Below are positions 33,101 through 42,030 of a stretch of DNA of 64,000 nt, piece by piece. A program made the position numbers and the translations under genes. The notes beneath the pieces are model-generated. The model was not told the origin of the DNA and did no database searches. It saw only the letters and a list, made by a program, of their open reading frames with translations. The stretch is from Rossellomorea marisflavi (GTDB lineage Bacteria; Bacillota; Bacilli; Bacillales; Bacillaceae_B), in NCBI GenBank assembly GCA_003667865.1, contig CP033051.1, positions 321,501 through 385,500 of the forward strand, read 5' to 3'. The first letter of the stretch is position 1. Every line of letters starts with the position of its first letter.

Positions 33101-36032
33101 CAGCTGGATCAAAGAGAATCTTGACTTGTGTCTCTTTCAGCTCTTTTATACCTTTAACCTTAAGATCAACATTAAACTCTTCACCAGCATATACCTTCTC
33201 TGGACCCTCCATTACATATTCAGTACCAGCTGAAATAAAGAAAGACCAAGTTAATTCAGTAGGATTTTCAAATCCATCTTTTACAAAAACAGAGGCTTCG
33301 TGGTATCCCGCTGTTAAGAAGCTCTCAGGCATAAAGCTTACTCTACCTGTTACAGGATCATAAATATGCTCCACAACCTCACCATCAACTTTCATAACCG
33401 TCTTGGTTGGGTCAATTCCTGTACCACCAACGTTATCTTTTGCGATTATACTAATCGTTGGCTGAGCTGCAGGTGTAGTTGCACCATCAGCAGGAAATGC
33501 TTCTGTTAATGACGGATTAATAAGATCATCATTTGTTTCTCCATATACAGCTCTAAAATTATCCAGAAATACTGTTGCGGCATTCTTATTTCCATCACTT
33601 GTTTCCATTACCCGAATGGCTAAATCAAGCTTAAGAGGAGTCTGCTTCCCTTTAGGCACATTTGCTTCAATGTACTTCCAGCCCTCCCAATTCACCCCTG
33701 TTTTTTCTCCAGTAAAATCAACAGGAAATGCACTTCCAGATCCATCTCTCAACTGTGCACGTAGCCAATGCCCATCATTTGCTCCGTAAAACCACAACCC
33801 GATTTTCTCTGGATATCCTTCTATTTCTATATCATTGACTGGATAAGCATATGCTCCTGACGTACCTTTTTGCCCAGTGAAATCATAATCTAATCGTAAA
33901 GAGCCTTGCCCAAATCGAATAGGATCCCCTGGTTTATTTGCAGAAATGGCAATTGAATTATAACGTGCACCTGACTTTGTCCACCCTTCAATCCCATCCT
34001 CAAAGTCTTCCAAAATAATTGGGGGTTTACCAATATCAACCTTTATTTCTTGTACAAGTTCACCATAACGAACATTGATTACCCCTGAAGCCGCTCCTTC
34101 TACTGCTTTAAAATTCCCTTTTGAATCAATTGTTCCAATTTCTCCTTCTACCTCATAGGTGAATGCTGTTTCATCTGTGATGACAGGTAGATTGTTATGA
34201 TATGCATTAACCAATACCTTTCTTTCATCACCAGGTCCAAGCGCAAGCTCCGTTTGACTCACTTCAATGCGATCCAATGTATCTACAACTTCAACTTTTG
34301 CTGTCGAACTAATGGAATGAGTAGTTGCTGTTATAACGCCCATACCCGCGGTCGCCCCAGCTTGAAATACATGACTAGAGAATTCTCCTAAGCCCGCATT
34401 TGCTGTAAAAATAACATCCTCTGTTATCGTTGCAGGATTGTAAAATTCATCCTGTGCCTTTACTTCAAAGGAAGTATGAGAGCCTGCTAGAATTCTAGTT
34501 TCACTTGGTAAAACTGTTATATGCTTAATTGCTCCTTCTGATGGAGCTGTACTTACTACTAATAATGAATTGGCTACATTTCTCTGACTTCCATCTGAAG
34601 GAGAATTCACGACACTTAAATGACGATCACCTGGTTGACGTGCCACGAAAGTAGTAGAACCACCACCATCAAGATTGATTGCATCAACCGCACCTAAATC
34701 CTTCATGATTTTTCCTAAGTCATTAAGAGTAACACCTTCACTAAATCCTGGCTGTCTTCCATCAATAACAGTAAAAAATACTGAACCATCTGCTTTTACA
34801 CCAAGTGCAGTTCGCGGATGCTTATAGGGATCTGTAGATGCAACCGCATCACCATCCTTCACAAGCAAATGATAACCTCCAACCGCTTCATCGACTTTGT
34901 CAAATGGCGCATTGGTTGTAGTCTTAATTATTATTTGATCACCAGGTTGTAAAGAATCTAGAATTTCTTTAGATGTTCCTTCACCAGACAGAACAAATTG
35001 TCCTTCTGTTAAGCTTGTATTTCCTTGATTAGATAAAACTTCTTTAACTGTAGTTGTAACCTCACCCGAAGGCTTCAATACATCACTTACATTCTCTAAG
35101 ATTACTTCTGTTCCATTCGTATTTGTATATGTAGAAGTATCATAATCTTGATTAAAAATAACGAGACTATTGCTGCCACGTTCTCTGTTAATTCCATTAA
35201 TTTTATGTGTGATTGGTTCTACTAGAGGTTGTGTGCCAATGACTGTTTCTTGTGTAGACTCTTCTGCTTTCGTCGGATTCTCATCTATGGTAGGATTTTC
35301 TGTTGGTACTTCATTTTCTGGCTTCTCTTCTAGCGTAGATTCTTCTTCTGTTGGTGGTGTCTCACTTGTTGGGGATTCTTCAGCATTTGGTTCTTCTATC
35401 TCTTGTTCTTCTGTTGGTGTGTCTTGATCTTGTGACTCTTCTGCCCCTGCCTCTTCTGTATTTGATTGATCTTCAAGTATCGGAGTTTCTGATACTGATG
35501 CTTCAGTTTGTACAGGTGTCACTTGCATTTCTATTGAAGTTGTTATTTTTTCTAGCATAACCTCTCCATTATCTAATATTGCCACTACTGGTCTTGATCC
35601 AGTACTTCTCATAATGCGTCCGTCATGTATAACACCTTCAATAGGAACACCATTAGACGTGTTATAGAAATCACCATTTATGCCACCTATAACTTGATAG
35701 CCTGGTTTACTTATTAAAGCAGCCTGGTTTGTGACTGTTTGAAAACCAGCCAATTTTCCATTTGAAGACCCTACCTCAAGTTCTACATACGGATTTTTTG
35801 TATCAATGTCCATATTGTAAATTTTCAAGGGACCATAATCTGTTGTAACCTCCATCTTTGTTTGTGTTACTCCAGGTGAAATATTTAAGGCGGTTTCTTT
35901 CGTAATTTCACCTAACGAAAACGAATCCCTCTCTTCAGCAGTAATTAGCGAACTAAAACTGGATAATACTAATGTAAAAACCAATAATAGTGCTAGCAAC
36001 TGTCTGTAAAGTACATTCCTATGCTTTACCAT
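30165..36032 (-). CDS. Giant secreted phosphodiester glycosidase / metallophosphoesterase
   Basis: A 1955-residue multidomain protein. In order: signal peptide (about 1-32); phosphodiester glycosidase (NAGPA) domain with GGINGDFYN near 118 and DAINLDGGGSTTFV near 455, split by an acidic Glu/Pro/Thr linker (about 178-265); Ig-like regions (about 500-665); a carbohydrate-binding-like jelly roll (about 670-830); a cohesin-like domain (about 938-1068); an SH3-like domain (about 1125-1183); a purple-acid-phosphatase N-domain (about 1238-1340); a calcineurin-like phosphoesterase (FTADSQ, GGDIVDD, LGNHDVY, FHRAPYH, GHDHAYART; about 1344-1600); a second cohesin-like domain (about 1628-1760); a carboxypeptidase-regulatory-like domain; and a dockerin-like end (about 1881-1921; DFNGSEQVDGTDFIYLAKNY). 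It probably acts on wall polymers or other phosphate esters. It lacks SLH repeats, so it may be held by the SLH-cohesin protein. Confidence 0.85.
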   Translation of the reverse strand: MVKHRNVLYRQLLALLLVFTLVLSSFSSLITAEERDSFSLGEITKETALNISPGVTQTKMEVTTDYGPLKIYNMDIDTKNPYVELEVGSSNGKLAGFQTVTNQAALISKPGYQVIGGINGDFYNTSNGVPIEGVIHDGRIMRSTGSRPVVAILDNGEVMLEKITTSIEMQVTPVQTEASVSETPILEDQSNTEEAGAEESQDQDTPTEEQEIEEPNAEESPTSETPPTEEESTLEEKPENEVPTENPTIDENPTKAEESTQETVIGTQPLVEPITHKINGINRERGSNSLVIFNQDYDTSTYTNTNGTEVILENVSDVLKPSGEVTTTVKEVLSNQGNTSLTEGQFVLSGEGTSKEILDSLQPGDQIIIKTTTNAPFDKVDEAVGGYHLLVKDGDAVASTDPYKHPRTALGVKADGSVFFTVIDGRQPGFSEGVTLNDLGKIMKDLGAVDAINLDGGGSTTFVARQPGDRHLSVVNSPSDGSQRNVANSLLVVSTAPSEGAIKHITVLPSETRILAGSHTSFEVKAQDEFYNPATITEDVIFTANAGLGEFSSHVFQAGATAGMGVITATTHSISSTAKVEVVDTLDRIEVSQTELALGPGDERKVLVNAYHNNLPVITDETAFTYEVEGEIGTIDSKGNFKAVEGAASGVINVRYGELVQEIKVDIGKPPIILEDFEDGIEGWTKSGARYNSIAISANKPGDPIRFGQGSLRLDYDFTGQKGTSGAYAYPVNDIEIEGYPEKIGLWFYGANDGHWLRAQLRDGSGSAFPVDFTGEKTGVNWEGWKYIEANVPKGKQTPLKLDLAIRVMETSDGNKNAATVFLDNFRAVYGETNDDLINPSLTEAFPADGATTPAAQPTISIIAKDNVGGTGIDPTKTVMKVDGEVVEHIYDPVTGRVSFMPESFLTAGYHEASVFVKDGFENPTELTWSFFISAGTEYVMEGPEKVYAGEEFNVDLKVKGIKELKETQVKILFDPAVVKVVDQDNTTAGVQINAGPNITAENIEVLSVDNTTGEIIINTTKLDGNTSLSATDVIAKIPFKASSITNHEIKIELKNGLFTYVRGDEKKTFHKPYISPIAYKFTTDIKGLSIDSHSIVTVKNEEGAPIEGAEVNILNPSSITKYAEVLTDTAPIYKNADNQSEVLTSLEKSTLVYVKGEGDSFIEVYLKNGSIGYVLASEVAVNTMPSPLGVTDTNGELKTNLLSLAELDFEIQAVKEGQVSTVKAFTIVPQLGIEKPEHVILSWKESPKTTQSVTWRTLPTITNSVIQFVKSSEFTSFDAENVQQVHGESQLVVDVSGEMRIHEGTVRNLSPNTTYTYRVGSGTEHGWSDPYTFTTEPETNEPFTFLFTADSQAANWEGNQIYGQVFNAARTKYPEAKFMLHGGDIVDDAAKMEQWEYFFDAIEGQTANLPMQAVLGNHDVYGEGENFFKAFFANPENGLAGEEEWVYSFDYGDVHFAMLNSEFGADSMQAQAEWLRQDMSNTDKKWKVVMFHRAPYHSNPLRGADATLKIFAPVIEELGVDLALVGHDHAYARTYSMNDGVPVEKGEGTLYMIGGSSGPKFYPEEKYSYIDFLYGEDKQVFSAIKVDGNKLIIETTNIDGEVVDSFELSKAKLASKTEFIGSGVTEGVIKKDGQAVHAAITIEDLEQIQGMEFILEFTPDTLKLQEGELADIIDFGAFEGTDFQLISDTSKLDEGKLTVSFASKTVVNGDAIITIPLTVIGENNEEASVSFKDAKVVSSEIVSTDVPESSVTATILVEPGITGKVSLEGRDGDYDAASNTTINDNSGARIVAMKVDIETNKVKKAGEFVTDASGEYTMNLEPGHYMFFADRDRYLSAMAINKNIEETERPYIFNVVEGESLEIHFNLLTGDTQATAISAEDDVIQLLDLTKFVDEYMETAEFSDFNGSEQVDGTDFIYLAKNYKENGVLHTYEVGTLDDFISLLEEQGLSVITE

Positions 36033-36230
36033 TCTGCTTTCCCTCCCATCAAAGATTAACTAGTCTACGAAACTAGCATTCTATACAACTTTAATTGGGA
36101 AGTTTTAAACAAATTTTTTATTTACGTTAATTTTCATGTAGAAGTTCTTTGAGATTTGTAAATTTTTATAACATGTAGCTGTTAGTACATAGTATGCACT
36201 ACTTCGTTTAGCGCGGTCAGTTCAAACTCA

Positions 36231-37199
36231 TCATAAATCAGTATAATCGAGGATATAGTACTTCCCCTTTTTACTGCCAATAGAGTTTAGCTCTAAGGAT
36301 TGTAAAATTCTTGTTGCAAGTGATGGTGACTCTATTTGGAGGAAGTGTCTTAGTTTTTGGTTGGTAATTATGTTTCCAAAAAGAAAGAAATAGTCTCTTA
36401 TTGCTTGTGTATGAGCATCTTTTGAATACTTATCACATCTTGCGCAATACCATTTTCCATTTGCTCTACTAATCCGCACCGTTTCACAGTATGGACAGAA
36501 TACTCCTTGCATAAGATCATCTTCTGATATTTTATATTTTGCTAATACTGAGGTTTCCAATGGGGTGTGATGTTTTAAAATCTTACGAGTAATTTTCTTG
36601 AGTTCGTGTTCTGGTGCTATCTCACTGATCGTCGTTTTCTCTAGTTCAGTAATTTTTAATGGTAATAACTCAGAATGGAAAACATAGCGATGAAGGCTTT
36701 TATTTTCTGGTGACGTTTTAATGATTGTGGAGGGCTTACTGATTACAACAAAGGAATGGAGTGGAATTGAAGTGAGTTTATTAGCTTGCAGCCATTTCTG
36801 AAAATGACCCTCTTGTCGCTGCACTTGTAGTAGTGGATCCTGAAAAGCCGTCTCTTCGCCATCCAGCATTCTTAATAGCTGATGAAATTTTTGGTCAAAG
36901 TATAAAGTTCCTGCTATATTTTTAACCTCTAGCAAAACAGCAAACTTTGATGAAAAAATAAGGGTATCAATTTGGAAGAAATGAGGGCCGGTTTTCAGTC
37001 TAATATCATGTAGAATTTTATAATGCTCGGGAAGAAAGGATAAGTGATAGTCGATTGCCTTCTCTCCATTGAATCCAGAAAGATTCATTAAGAGTTGCTC
37101 TTTAATAATCGTGTATTTGGGGTGATTTTGAGGAAGCCTGCGGAGAAGTGCTTCTAGTTTCAGGATAATAATGGGGATTTTTCTTTGTTTTAGGATCAT
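36231..37199 (-). CDS. NERD-domain protein with zinc-ribbon-like motif
   Basis: A 322-residue cytoplasmic protein with a NERD (nuclease-related) domain at about 42-150. Key parts are GFNGEKAIDYHLSFL, FFQIDTLIFSSKFAVLLEVKN (the D and E-x-K of a restriction-endonuclease-like fold) and QVQRQEGHFQKWL. After a helical region comes a Cys4 zinc-ribbon-like motif, CPYC followed by CARC about 17 residues later, and a possible winged-helix end. NERD proteins are common in Bacillaceae; nuclease activity is inferred for the family and not proven. GGAGAG precedes the ATG. The gene is alone. Confidence 0.85.
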   Translation of the reverse strand: MILKQRKIPIIILKLEALLRRLPQNHPKYTIIKEQLLMNLSGFNGEKAIDYHLSFLPEHYKILHDIRLKTGPHFFQIDTLIFSSKFAVLLEVKNIAGTLYFDQKFHQLLRMLDGEETAFQDPLLQVQRQEGHFQKWLQANKLTSIPLHSFVVISKPSTIIKTSPENKSLHRYVFHSELLPLKITELEKTTISEIAPEHELKKITRKILKHHTPLETSVLAKYKISEDDLMQGVFCPYCETVRISRANGKWYCARCDKYSKDAHTQAIRDYFFLFGNIITNQKLRHFLQIESPSLATRILQSLELNSIGSKKGKYYILDYTDL

Positions 37200-37281
37200 T
37201 TTATCTCTCCAATGCAGTTTTATGCTTAAGATTTCGCTTTTGGATAGGGAATTTCCTTTTGAGGAGGTAAAATAATTGGTT

Positions 37282-37386
37282 TTATTATCAATTTTTCGGT
37301 TTTTATTATCGAATTTGTCAATATATCAACGAAAACAGCAAATATATTATCAAAAATGAAGATATAATTATTTTTCGACACAAACC
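37282..37386. repeat. 21-bp tandem array E (TTATTATCRAA core, 5 degenerate units)
   Basis: Units start at 37282, 37303, 37324, 37345 and 37366. The cores are TTATTATCAA, TTATTATCGAA, TATCAACGAA (a compensated 3-nt shift), TATTATCAAAA and AATTATTTTTC. It is the most degenerate of the five arrays, but the 21-bp lattice is kept. It lies between the NERD gene and ssrA. Confidence 0.55.
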
Positions 37387-37420
37387 TACAAAAACTCCAG
37401 CGAAAATCCCCGTTAAATGT

Positions 37421-37450
37421 AAAAAAGACCTACCAAAAGGCAAGTCTTTG
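37421..37450 (-). terminator. Terminator of ssrA
   Basis: On the minus strand AAAGACTTGCC-TTTT-GGTAGGTCTTTTTT, a strong stem with a T run, about 30 bp after the tmRNA CCA end. Confidence 0.85.
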
Positions 37451-37481
37451 AATTAGCGTATAGAACCACCAAATTATGTAT

Positions 37482-38120
37482 TGGTGGAGACGGTGGGACG
37501 TGCGATCCATGCTTTCGTCATGGCACTGACTATATCTTGAACCTTTTGTTGTAGTAAGGTCCTTTGGCGTATTATGCGAAATATATTTTTTACCGAAACG
37601 GTAGGATTTCGCATCCTAGTACTACCAATTTGGCAGCCTATGAGTCGATACACAGCTGTTGGATTGCTCCACATACTGCTCGGTATTGCCATATCACACT
37701 ATTGTGACTTAGGTTTCACCGATAAAGCCAAATTTTCACTTGCGTGTTACCACACAAGGCGACTATTTACTAATCGAACCCACGTCCAGAAATAACGGCA
37801 CTTAGGCGTCTACGAGCGTAGTCGATATATTGCGAGTTCGCTACTTCTTTTGCCTATCGACAGGCGTCCGAGTAGCTAGCCTGATTGATCTCTTCCTTTG
37901 TCCTCAGACGGTGGACTCCGGCGTATCCCACTTAAGTTGAGTCCCTTACCCTACCACATGGGCGATGGAGGGAGGAACCGCTAAGCTAGCTTACGCTGCT
38001 AAAGCGAAGTTGTTGTTTGATTTGCCAGTTATTATTGGCGATTGCCGTTTTTTACGAGGACGAACACCCTCGGCTCGCGACCCAAGCTCGAACTATCCCT
38101 GTCGAATCCGTAACGTCCCC
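37482..38120 (-). ncRNA. ssrA: tmRNA (ssrA), interrupted by an intron in the T-loop
   Basis: The minus strand carries the 5' tmRNA end GGGGACGTTACGGATTCGAC and the 3' acceptor end TCCCACCGTCTCCACCA with encoded CCA. The two parts form the tRNA-like domain only if a 274-nt insert inside the T-loop (GGTTCGAT^TCCC) is removed; the exons are then 348 and 17 nt, 365 nt in total, a normal tmRNA length. Together with SmpB, encoded just upstream, it rescues stalled ribosomes and tags the nascent chain for ClpXP. The tag reading frame (38026 down to 37991) encodes GKSNNNFALAA, shorter than the B. subtilis tag but with the usual ALAA end. Confidence 0.93.
37499..37772 (-). other. Group I intron in the ssrA T-loop
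   Basis: All four conserved group I elements can be read on the minus strand: P (TCGGTGAAACCTAAG, 37708-37722), Q (GGCAATACCGAGC, 37678-37690), R (ATCGACTCATAGG, 37637-37649) and S (AAGATATAGTC, 37528-37538). TCGGT of P pairs with ACCGA of Q (P4), and GACT of R with AGTC of S (P7). The 5' exon ends in CGAT and pairs with intron GTCG (37760-37763) to give P1 with the required U.G at the splice site, and the intron ends in G. A stem CCATG/CATGG after S fits P9. It has no homing-endonuclease gene. Confidence 0.88.
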
Positions 38121-38314
38121 ATATAGAGGAAGAACGGGAAGAATAAGTTGAGCAAATGTCAACTATTCAGTTGTCCTTGTGTCCAAACCGGAATCACTCA
38201 GTTACGAAATGATCACCAGCGACAATTCTTATTATAACAAATCTGCACGATAATGCAAATTCCAATATACGGAAATACGTAACCTTAGCAGGGACGGACA
38301 TTCCATCGTGCCTC
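38121..38314. other. Gap between smpB and ssrA
   Basis: It contains the ssrA promoter region on the minus strand; TTGACA lies about 60 bp before the RNA start, but I cannot assign a well-spaced -10. At 38290 AGGGACGGACATTCC is a partial copy of the GGGACGGACCT hairpin arm. Confidence 0.45.
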
Positions 38315-38788
38315 TTAGAATCTACCTTTTTGACGATCTGCAAGCTCACGCTGAATGGAACGATTCGCTTCTTTACGCTTTAACGATTCACGCTTATCGT
38401 ATTTCTTTTTACCTTTACCTAATCCAATAAGCAATTTTGCATAACCATCTTTGATATACAGCTTTAATGGAACGAGTGAGTAACCAGCTTCCTTTGTTTC
38501 ACCAATTAGCTTATTGATTTGCTTACGATGTAACAGAAGCTTGCGCGTTCTTAAAGGGTCATGATTATAACGATTTCCTTGCTCATACGGACTAACGTGC
38601 ATATTGAAAAGATACACCTCACCGTTACGAATCCGAGCAAAAGAATCCTTTAAGTTCACACGACCTGCACGAATGGATTTGATTTCTGTACCTTGAAGGA
38701 CCATTCCCGCTTCGTAGGTTTCTTCAATCGTAAAATCATGACGTGCCTTTTTGTTTTGGGCAAGAAGCTTGCCATCTCCCTTTGGCAT
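38315..38788 (-). CDS. smpB: SsrA-binding protein SmpB
   Basis: A 157-residue protein opening [19 protein letters not shown], with [29 protein letters not shown] in the OB-fold and a basic tail ([20 protein letters not shown]) that enters the ribosomal channel. It binds the tRNA-like domain of tmRNA and is required for trans-translation. Length is normal. It lies between rnr and ssrA on the same strand, the standard Bacillus order. Confidence 0.97.
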   Translation of the reverse strand: MPKGDGKLLAQNKKARHDFTIEETYEAGMVLQGTEIKSIRAGRVNLKDSFARIRNGEVYLFNMHVSPYEQGNRYNHDPLRTRKLLLHRKQINKLIGETKEAGYSLVPLKLYIKDGYAKLLIGLGKGKKKYDKRESLKRKEANRSIQRELADRQKGRF

Positions 38789-38906
38789 TTCGGAGACCCC
38801 CTTCTTCTCTCTTTATTGGGTGTAATCTTACATATATTCCTTCATTATACCGAATATGCATGAAAGGAGCAAAGTGAAACCTCTCACCTGCTCCTTTGCT
38901 CATCTT

Positions 38907-41243
38907 TTATCTCTTTTTACTGCGCTTAGGCTTACGTTTGTTAATTGGAGCATTTTCGAATGACTTCTTCTTTTTCTTTTTCGGTGGACGTGTGCTCCAT
39001 TCGTCTGATCCACCACGTGACTTTCCTTCTGTTGTTGGTTTTTTACGCCCACCTTGGTCGGCTCTAAAAGAACGTGGTGCATCAAGGCGTTCACGTTGAT
39101 TATTTTTCATACCAACAATTTCAAAGTCGATTGAACGCTCGTCTTTATTTACTTTCACTACTCGAACTGTAATTTCGTCTCCGATCCGGAAGACATTCCC
39201 GGTACGTTCCCCAATCATGGCTAACTGGCGCTCTTCATATCGGTAATAGTCATCCGTCATATAGCTAACATGAACGAGACCTTCTATCGTATTTGGTAGT
39301 TCGACAAACATCCCAAAGTTGGTTACAGAACTAATGATTCCATCGTACTCTACACCAATTTTATCTTCCATAAATTCAGCTTTCTTGAGTTCATCTGTTT
39401 CACGCTCTGCATCGACTGCACGACGCTCACGGTTTGATGTATGGTCAGCAATCTCATCAAGTCTTGCATTCCATTTTTCACGTGTTGTCTCATCTAGCTG
39501 CCCTTCAATTAAATATGTTCGAATTAATCGATGCACAATTAAGTCAGGGTAACGACGGATCGGTGATGTAAAGTGTGTGTAGAACTCAGCTGATAGTCCA
39601 AAGTGCCCTAAGCTCTCAGGGAAATACTTTGCTTGCTGCATAGAACGAAGCATAACCGTTGAAACGACCATTTCCTCAGGTTTGCCTGCCACTGCTTCAA
39701 TGATTTCCTGAAGTGCTCGTGGGTGTATCGAATTAGCTTTCCCTTTTACAACTAACCCGAAGTTTGTAATGAATTCAAAGAAACGTTGTAGCTTATCCTC
39801 TTTTGGATCCTCATGGATACGGTAAATAAACGGAACTTCCATCCAGTGGAAATGCTCAGCTACCGTCTCGTTTGCTGCTAGCATAAATTCCTCAATTAGG
39901 CGCTCTGAAACCGATCTTTCACGTAAGACAACATCTGTTGGTTTGCCCTCTTCATCTACTAGTACTTTTGCTTCTTTAAAATCAAAATCAATCGCTCCAC
40001 GCTCCATACGCTTAGTGCGTAAGATAGAAGCAAGCTCTTCCATATCCTCAAACATTGGAACTAATGGCTCATAGCGTTTACGTACCTCTTCATCCTTATC
40101 TACAAGGATTTTATTAACATCAGAATACGTCATACGCTCTGTTGTTTTGATGACACTTTGGAAAATTTCATGATGAACAACTTGTCCTTTGTCATCAATC
40201 TCCATTTCACACCCAAGTGTAAGACGGTCAACTTTTGGATTTAAAGAACAGATACCGTTTGATAGACGATGTGGAATCATTGGTATGACTCGGTCTACTA
40301 AGTAAACACTTGTCCCTCGTTCAAATGCTTCTCGGTCAATCGGAGATTCTTCTTTTACATAGTAACTAACGTCTGCAATGTAGACTCCTAGCTTGTAGTT
40401 CCCATTTTCAAGCTTTTTAACGGTGACGGCATCATCTAAGTCCTTTGCATCGGCACCATCAATCGTAACAATGGTTTCATTACGTAAGTCTCTTCTATTT
40501 GTAATCTCGGATTCGTCAATCTCATCTGGAACACTATTTGCCTGCTCCATGACATCATCAGGGAATTCGACTGTAATGCCATACTTGTGAATAACAGAGA
40601 GGATATCTACACCTGGATCATTTTTATGACCAAGGATATCAATAACTTCTCCTTCAGCACTTTTACGGCCTTCAGGGTATGACGTCAGTTTTACCACGAC
40701 TTTATGCCCTTCAACCGCACCCATACTCACTTCTTTCGGGATAAAAATATCACTAGTAAACTTCTTATCATCCGGAATAACAAAGCCGAAGTGTTTGCTT
40801 TCTGTATACGTTCCGACAATCTGCGAAGCACCACGTTCTACAATACGTACGACTGTTCCTTCTCGACGCGTACCAGATGATGTTGTCGATACCCGAACAA
40901 GTACTATATCCCCGTTCATCGCATTACTCGTTTCATTTGGTGGAATAAAAATATCATCCATCCCAGGATCATCTGTAATGACAAATGCGAATCCTTTTGC
41001 GTGAGCAGAGAATTTCCCTCTTAATAGGTTCATTTTTTCCGGAAGACCGTAGCGATTACTTCGTGTCCTTACGACAAGTCCTTGCTCTTCCATTACAACT
41101 AGAGCTTTTACAAATTCTTTAAAGTCAGTTGACCCTTCAATCCCAAAGGCTTCTTCAAGCTCTTGTACGGTTAGCGGCTTATAAGCCTCTTCCTTCATAT
41201 AAGATAAAAGTCGGTCAATGTGACCTTTTATGTTTTGATCCAT
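38907..41243 (-). CDS. rnr: Ribonuclease R
   Basis: A 778-residue 3'-5' exoribonuclease: N-terminal winged helix, two cold-shock domains, the RNB catalytic domain ([20 protein letters not shown] with its cluster of metal-binding aspartates, then [11 protein letters not shown] and [16 protein letters not shown]), an S1 domain ([20 protein letters not shown]) and a long Lys/Arg-rich tail ([30 protein letters not shown]). It degrades structured RNA and the mRNA released by trans-translation, which fits its place next to smpB-ssrA. I use the ATG behind AGGAGG; a TTG just before it is unlikely. Confidence 0.97.
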   Translation of the reverse strand: MDQNIKGHIDRLLSYMKEEAYKPLTVQELEEAFGIEGSTDFKEFVKALVVMEEQGLVVRTRSNRYGLPEKMNLLRGKFSAHAKGFAFVITDDPGMDDIFIPPNETSNAMNGDIVLVRVSTTSSGTRREGTVVRIVERGASQIVGTYTESKHFGFVIPDDKKFTSDIFIPKEVSMGAVEGHKVVVKLTSYPEGRKSAEGEVIDILGHKNDPGVDILSVIHKYGITVEFPDDVMEQANSVPDEIDESEITNRRDLRNETIVTIDGADAKDLDDAVTVKKLENGNYKLGVYIADVSYYVKEESPIDREAFERGTSVYLVDRVIPMIPHRLSNGICSLNPKVDRLTLGCEMEIDDKGQVVHHEIFQSVIKTTERMTYSDVNKILVDKDEEVRKRYEPLVPMFEDMEELASILRTKRMERGAIDFDFKEAKVLVDEEGKPTDVVLRERSVSERLIEEFMLAANETVAEHFHWMEVPFIYRIHEDPKEDKLQRFFEFITNFGLVVKGKANSIHPRALQEIIEAVAGKPEEMVVSTVMLRSMQQAKYFPESLGHFGLSAEFYTHFTSPIRRYPDLIVHRLIRTYLIEGQLDETTREKWNARLDEIADHTSNRERRAVDAERETDELKKAEFMEDKIGVEYDGIISSVTNFGMFVELPNTIEGLVHVSYMTDDYYRYEERQLAMIGERTGNVFRIGDEITVRVVKVNKDERSIDFEIVGMKNNQRERLDAPRSFRADQGGRKKPTTEGKSRGGSDEWSTRPPKKKKKKSFENAPINKRKPKRSKKR

Positions 41244-41266
41244 CAAAATCCCTCCTAGGAACGGTT

Positions 41267-42013
41267 TTACACACTCCAGCTGAGAGATTCTAAGAATTCA
41301 TAAACATCCTCATGGAGCGTTTCCTTTTCTTTATCTAATGTAATGACATGACCAGATTCTTCATACCATTTTATTTTTTTATCATCATTTTCTACTGCAT
41401 TAAAAATAATATTTGCTGAATCTGTATTAATCATATGATCATGTCTTGCTTGCACAACAAATGTTGGCGCATAAATCATATCTACATGGTCACGAACATC
41501 TGAGATCAAATCCTGAAGAGCCTTTAACGTATTCATCGGTGTCTTTTTAAACTCTTCTATTTCTTTTTCAATTTGCTCCTCAGGTTTTCCTTCAAACTTT
41601 TTAAATTCGCGAGCATAATCTACAACGCCTTTATACATAACTTCTTCACTTTTTATATACATAGGCGCACACATTGGTATAATACCCTTTATTGGTACAG
41701 TGTAACCCAATTTTAAGGAAAATACCCCACCTAAAGACAAACCTGCTACAGCAATTTCTTCATAGCCTAGGTTTTTTAGGTGCTCATAGCCGTCCATCAC
41801 GTCCTGCCACCAATCTTCAGGGCCTGTATGGACTAGTTCTTCAGGTGGTACACCATGTCCTTTATAATGAGGGGCATGTGACGTATATCCTTTCTTCTCT
41901 AAAAATCTTCCTAGCATTCTTACATCTGCCGAATTACCCGTAAATCCGTGCAATAATAGAACTGCTCGTGGTCCTGCTTCAAATGTAAATGGTTTTGGTA
42001 ATACTGTTTTCAT
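41267..42013 (-). CDS. yvaK: Carboxylesterase (Est30/YvaK family)
   Basis: A 248-residue alpha/beta hydrolase nearly collinear with B. subtilis YvaK. It has [18 protein letters not shown], nucleophile serine in [19 protein letters not shown], acid in [10 protein letters not shown] and histidine in [11 protein letters not shown]. Family enzymes hydrolyse short- and medium-chain esters; the natural substrate is not known. The ATG used is 7 nt after AAAGGAG and matches the family; an ATG two codons earlier is too close. It precedes rnr in the same direction with a 23-bp gap. A duplicated CAAACGTTTG palindrome lies upstream. Confidence 0.93.
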   Translation of the reverse strand: MKTVLPKPFTFEAGPRAVLLLHGFTGNSADVRMLGRFLEKKGYTSHAPHYKGHGVPPEELVHTGPEDWWQDVMDGYEHLKNLGYEEIAVAGLSLGGVFSLKLGYTVPIKGIIPMCAPMYIKSEEVMYKGVVDYAREFKKFEGKPEEQIEKEIEEFKKTPMNTLKALQDLISDVRDHVDMIYAPTFVVQARHDHMINTDSANIIFNAVENDDKKIKWYEESGHVITLDKEKETLHEDVYEFLESLSWSV

Positions 42014-42030
42014 CTTCATGCTCCTTTATT

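Noticed and set aside
35170-35427. Plus-strand frame of 85 codons opposite the acidic linker
   Set aside because: Shadow of the Glu/Pro/Thr-rich coding sequence on the minus strand; serine/valine-rich composition is the complement of GAA codons.
37474-37692. Homing-endonuclease or other gene inside the tmRNA insert
   Set aside because: The 72-codon frame runs from the intron into the tmRNA 3' exon, has no ribosome-binding site and no LAGLIDADG, GIY-YIG or HNH motif.
37482-38120. tmRNA split by a prophage or genomic island attachment
   Set aside because: The insert is only 274 nt, ends exactly where group I splicing would require, and carries the conserved ribozyme elements; no integrase or direct att repeat is seen.
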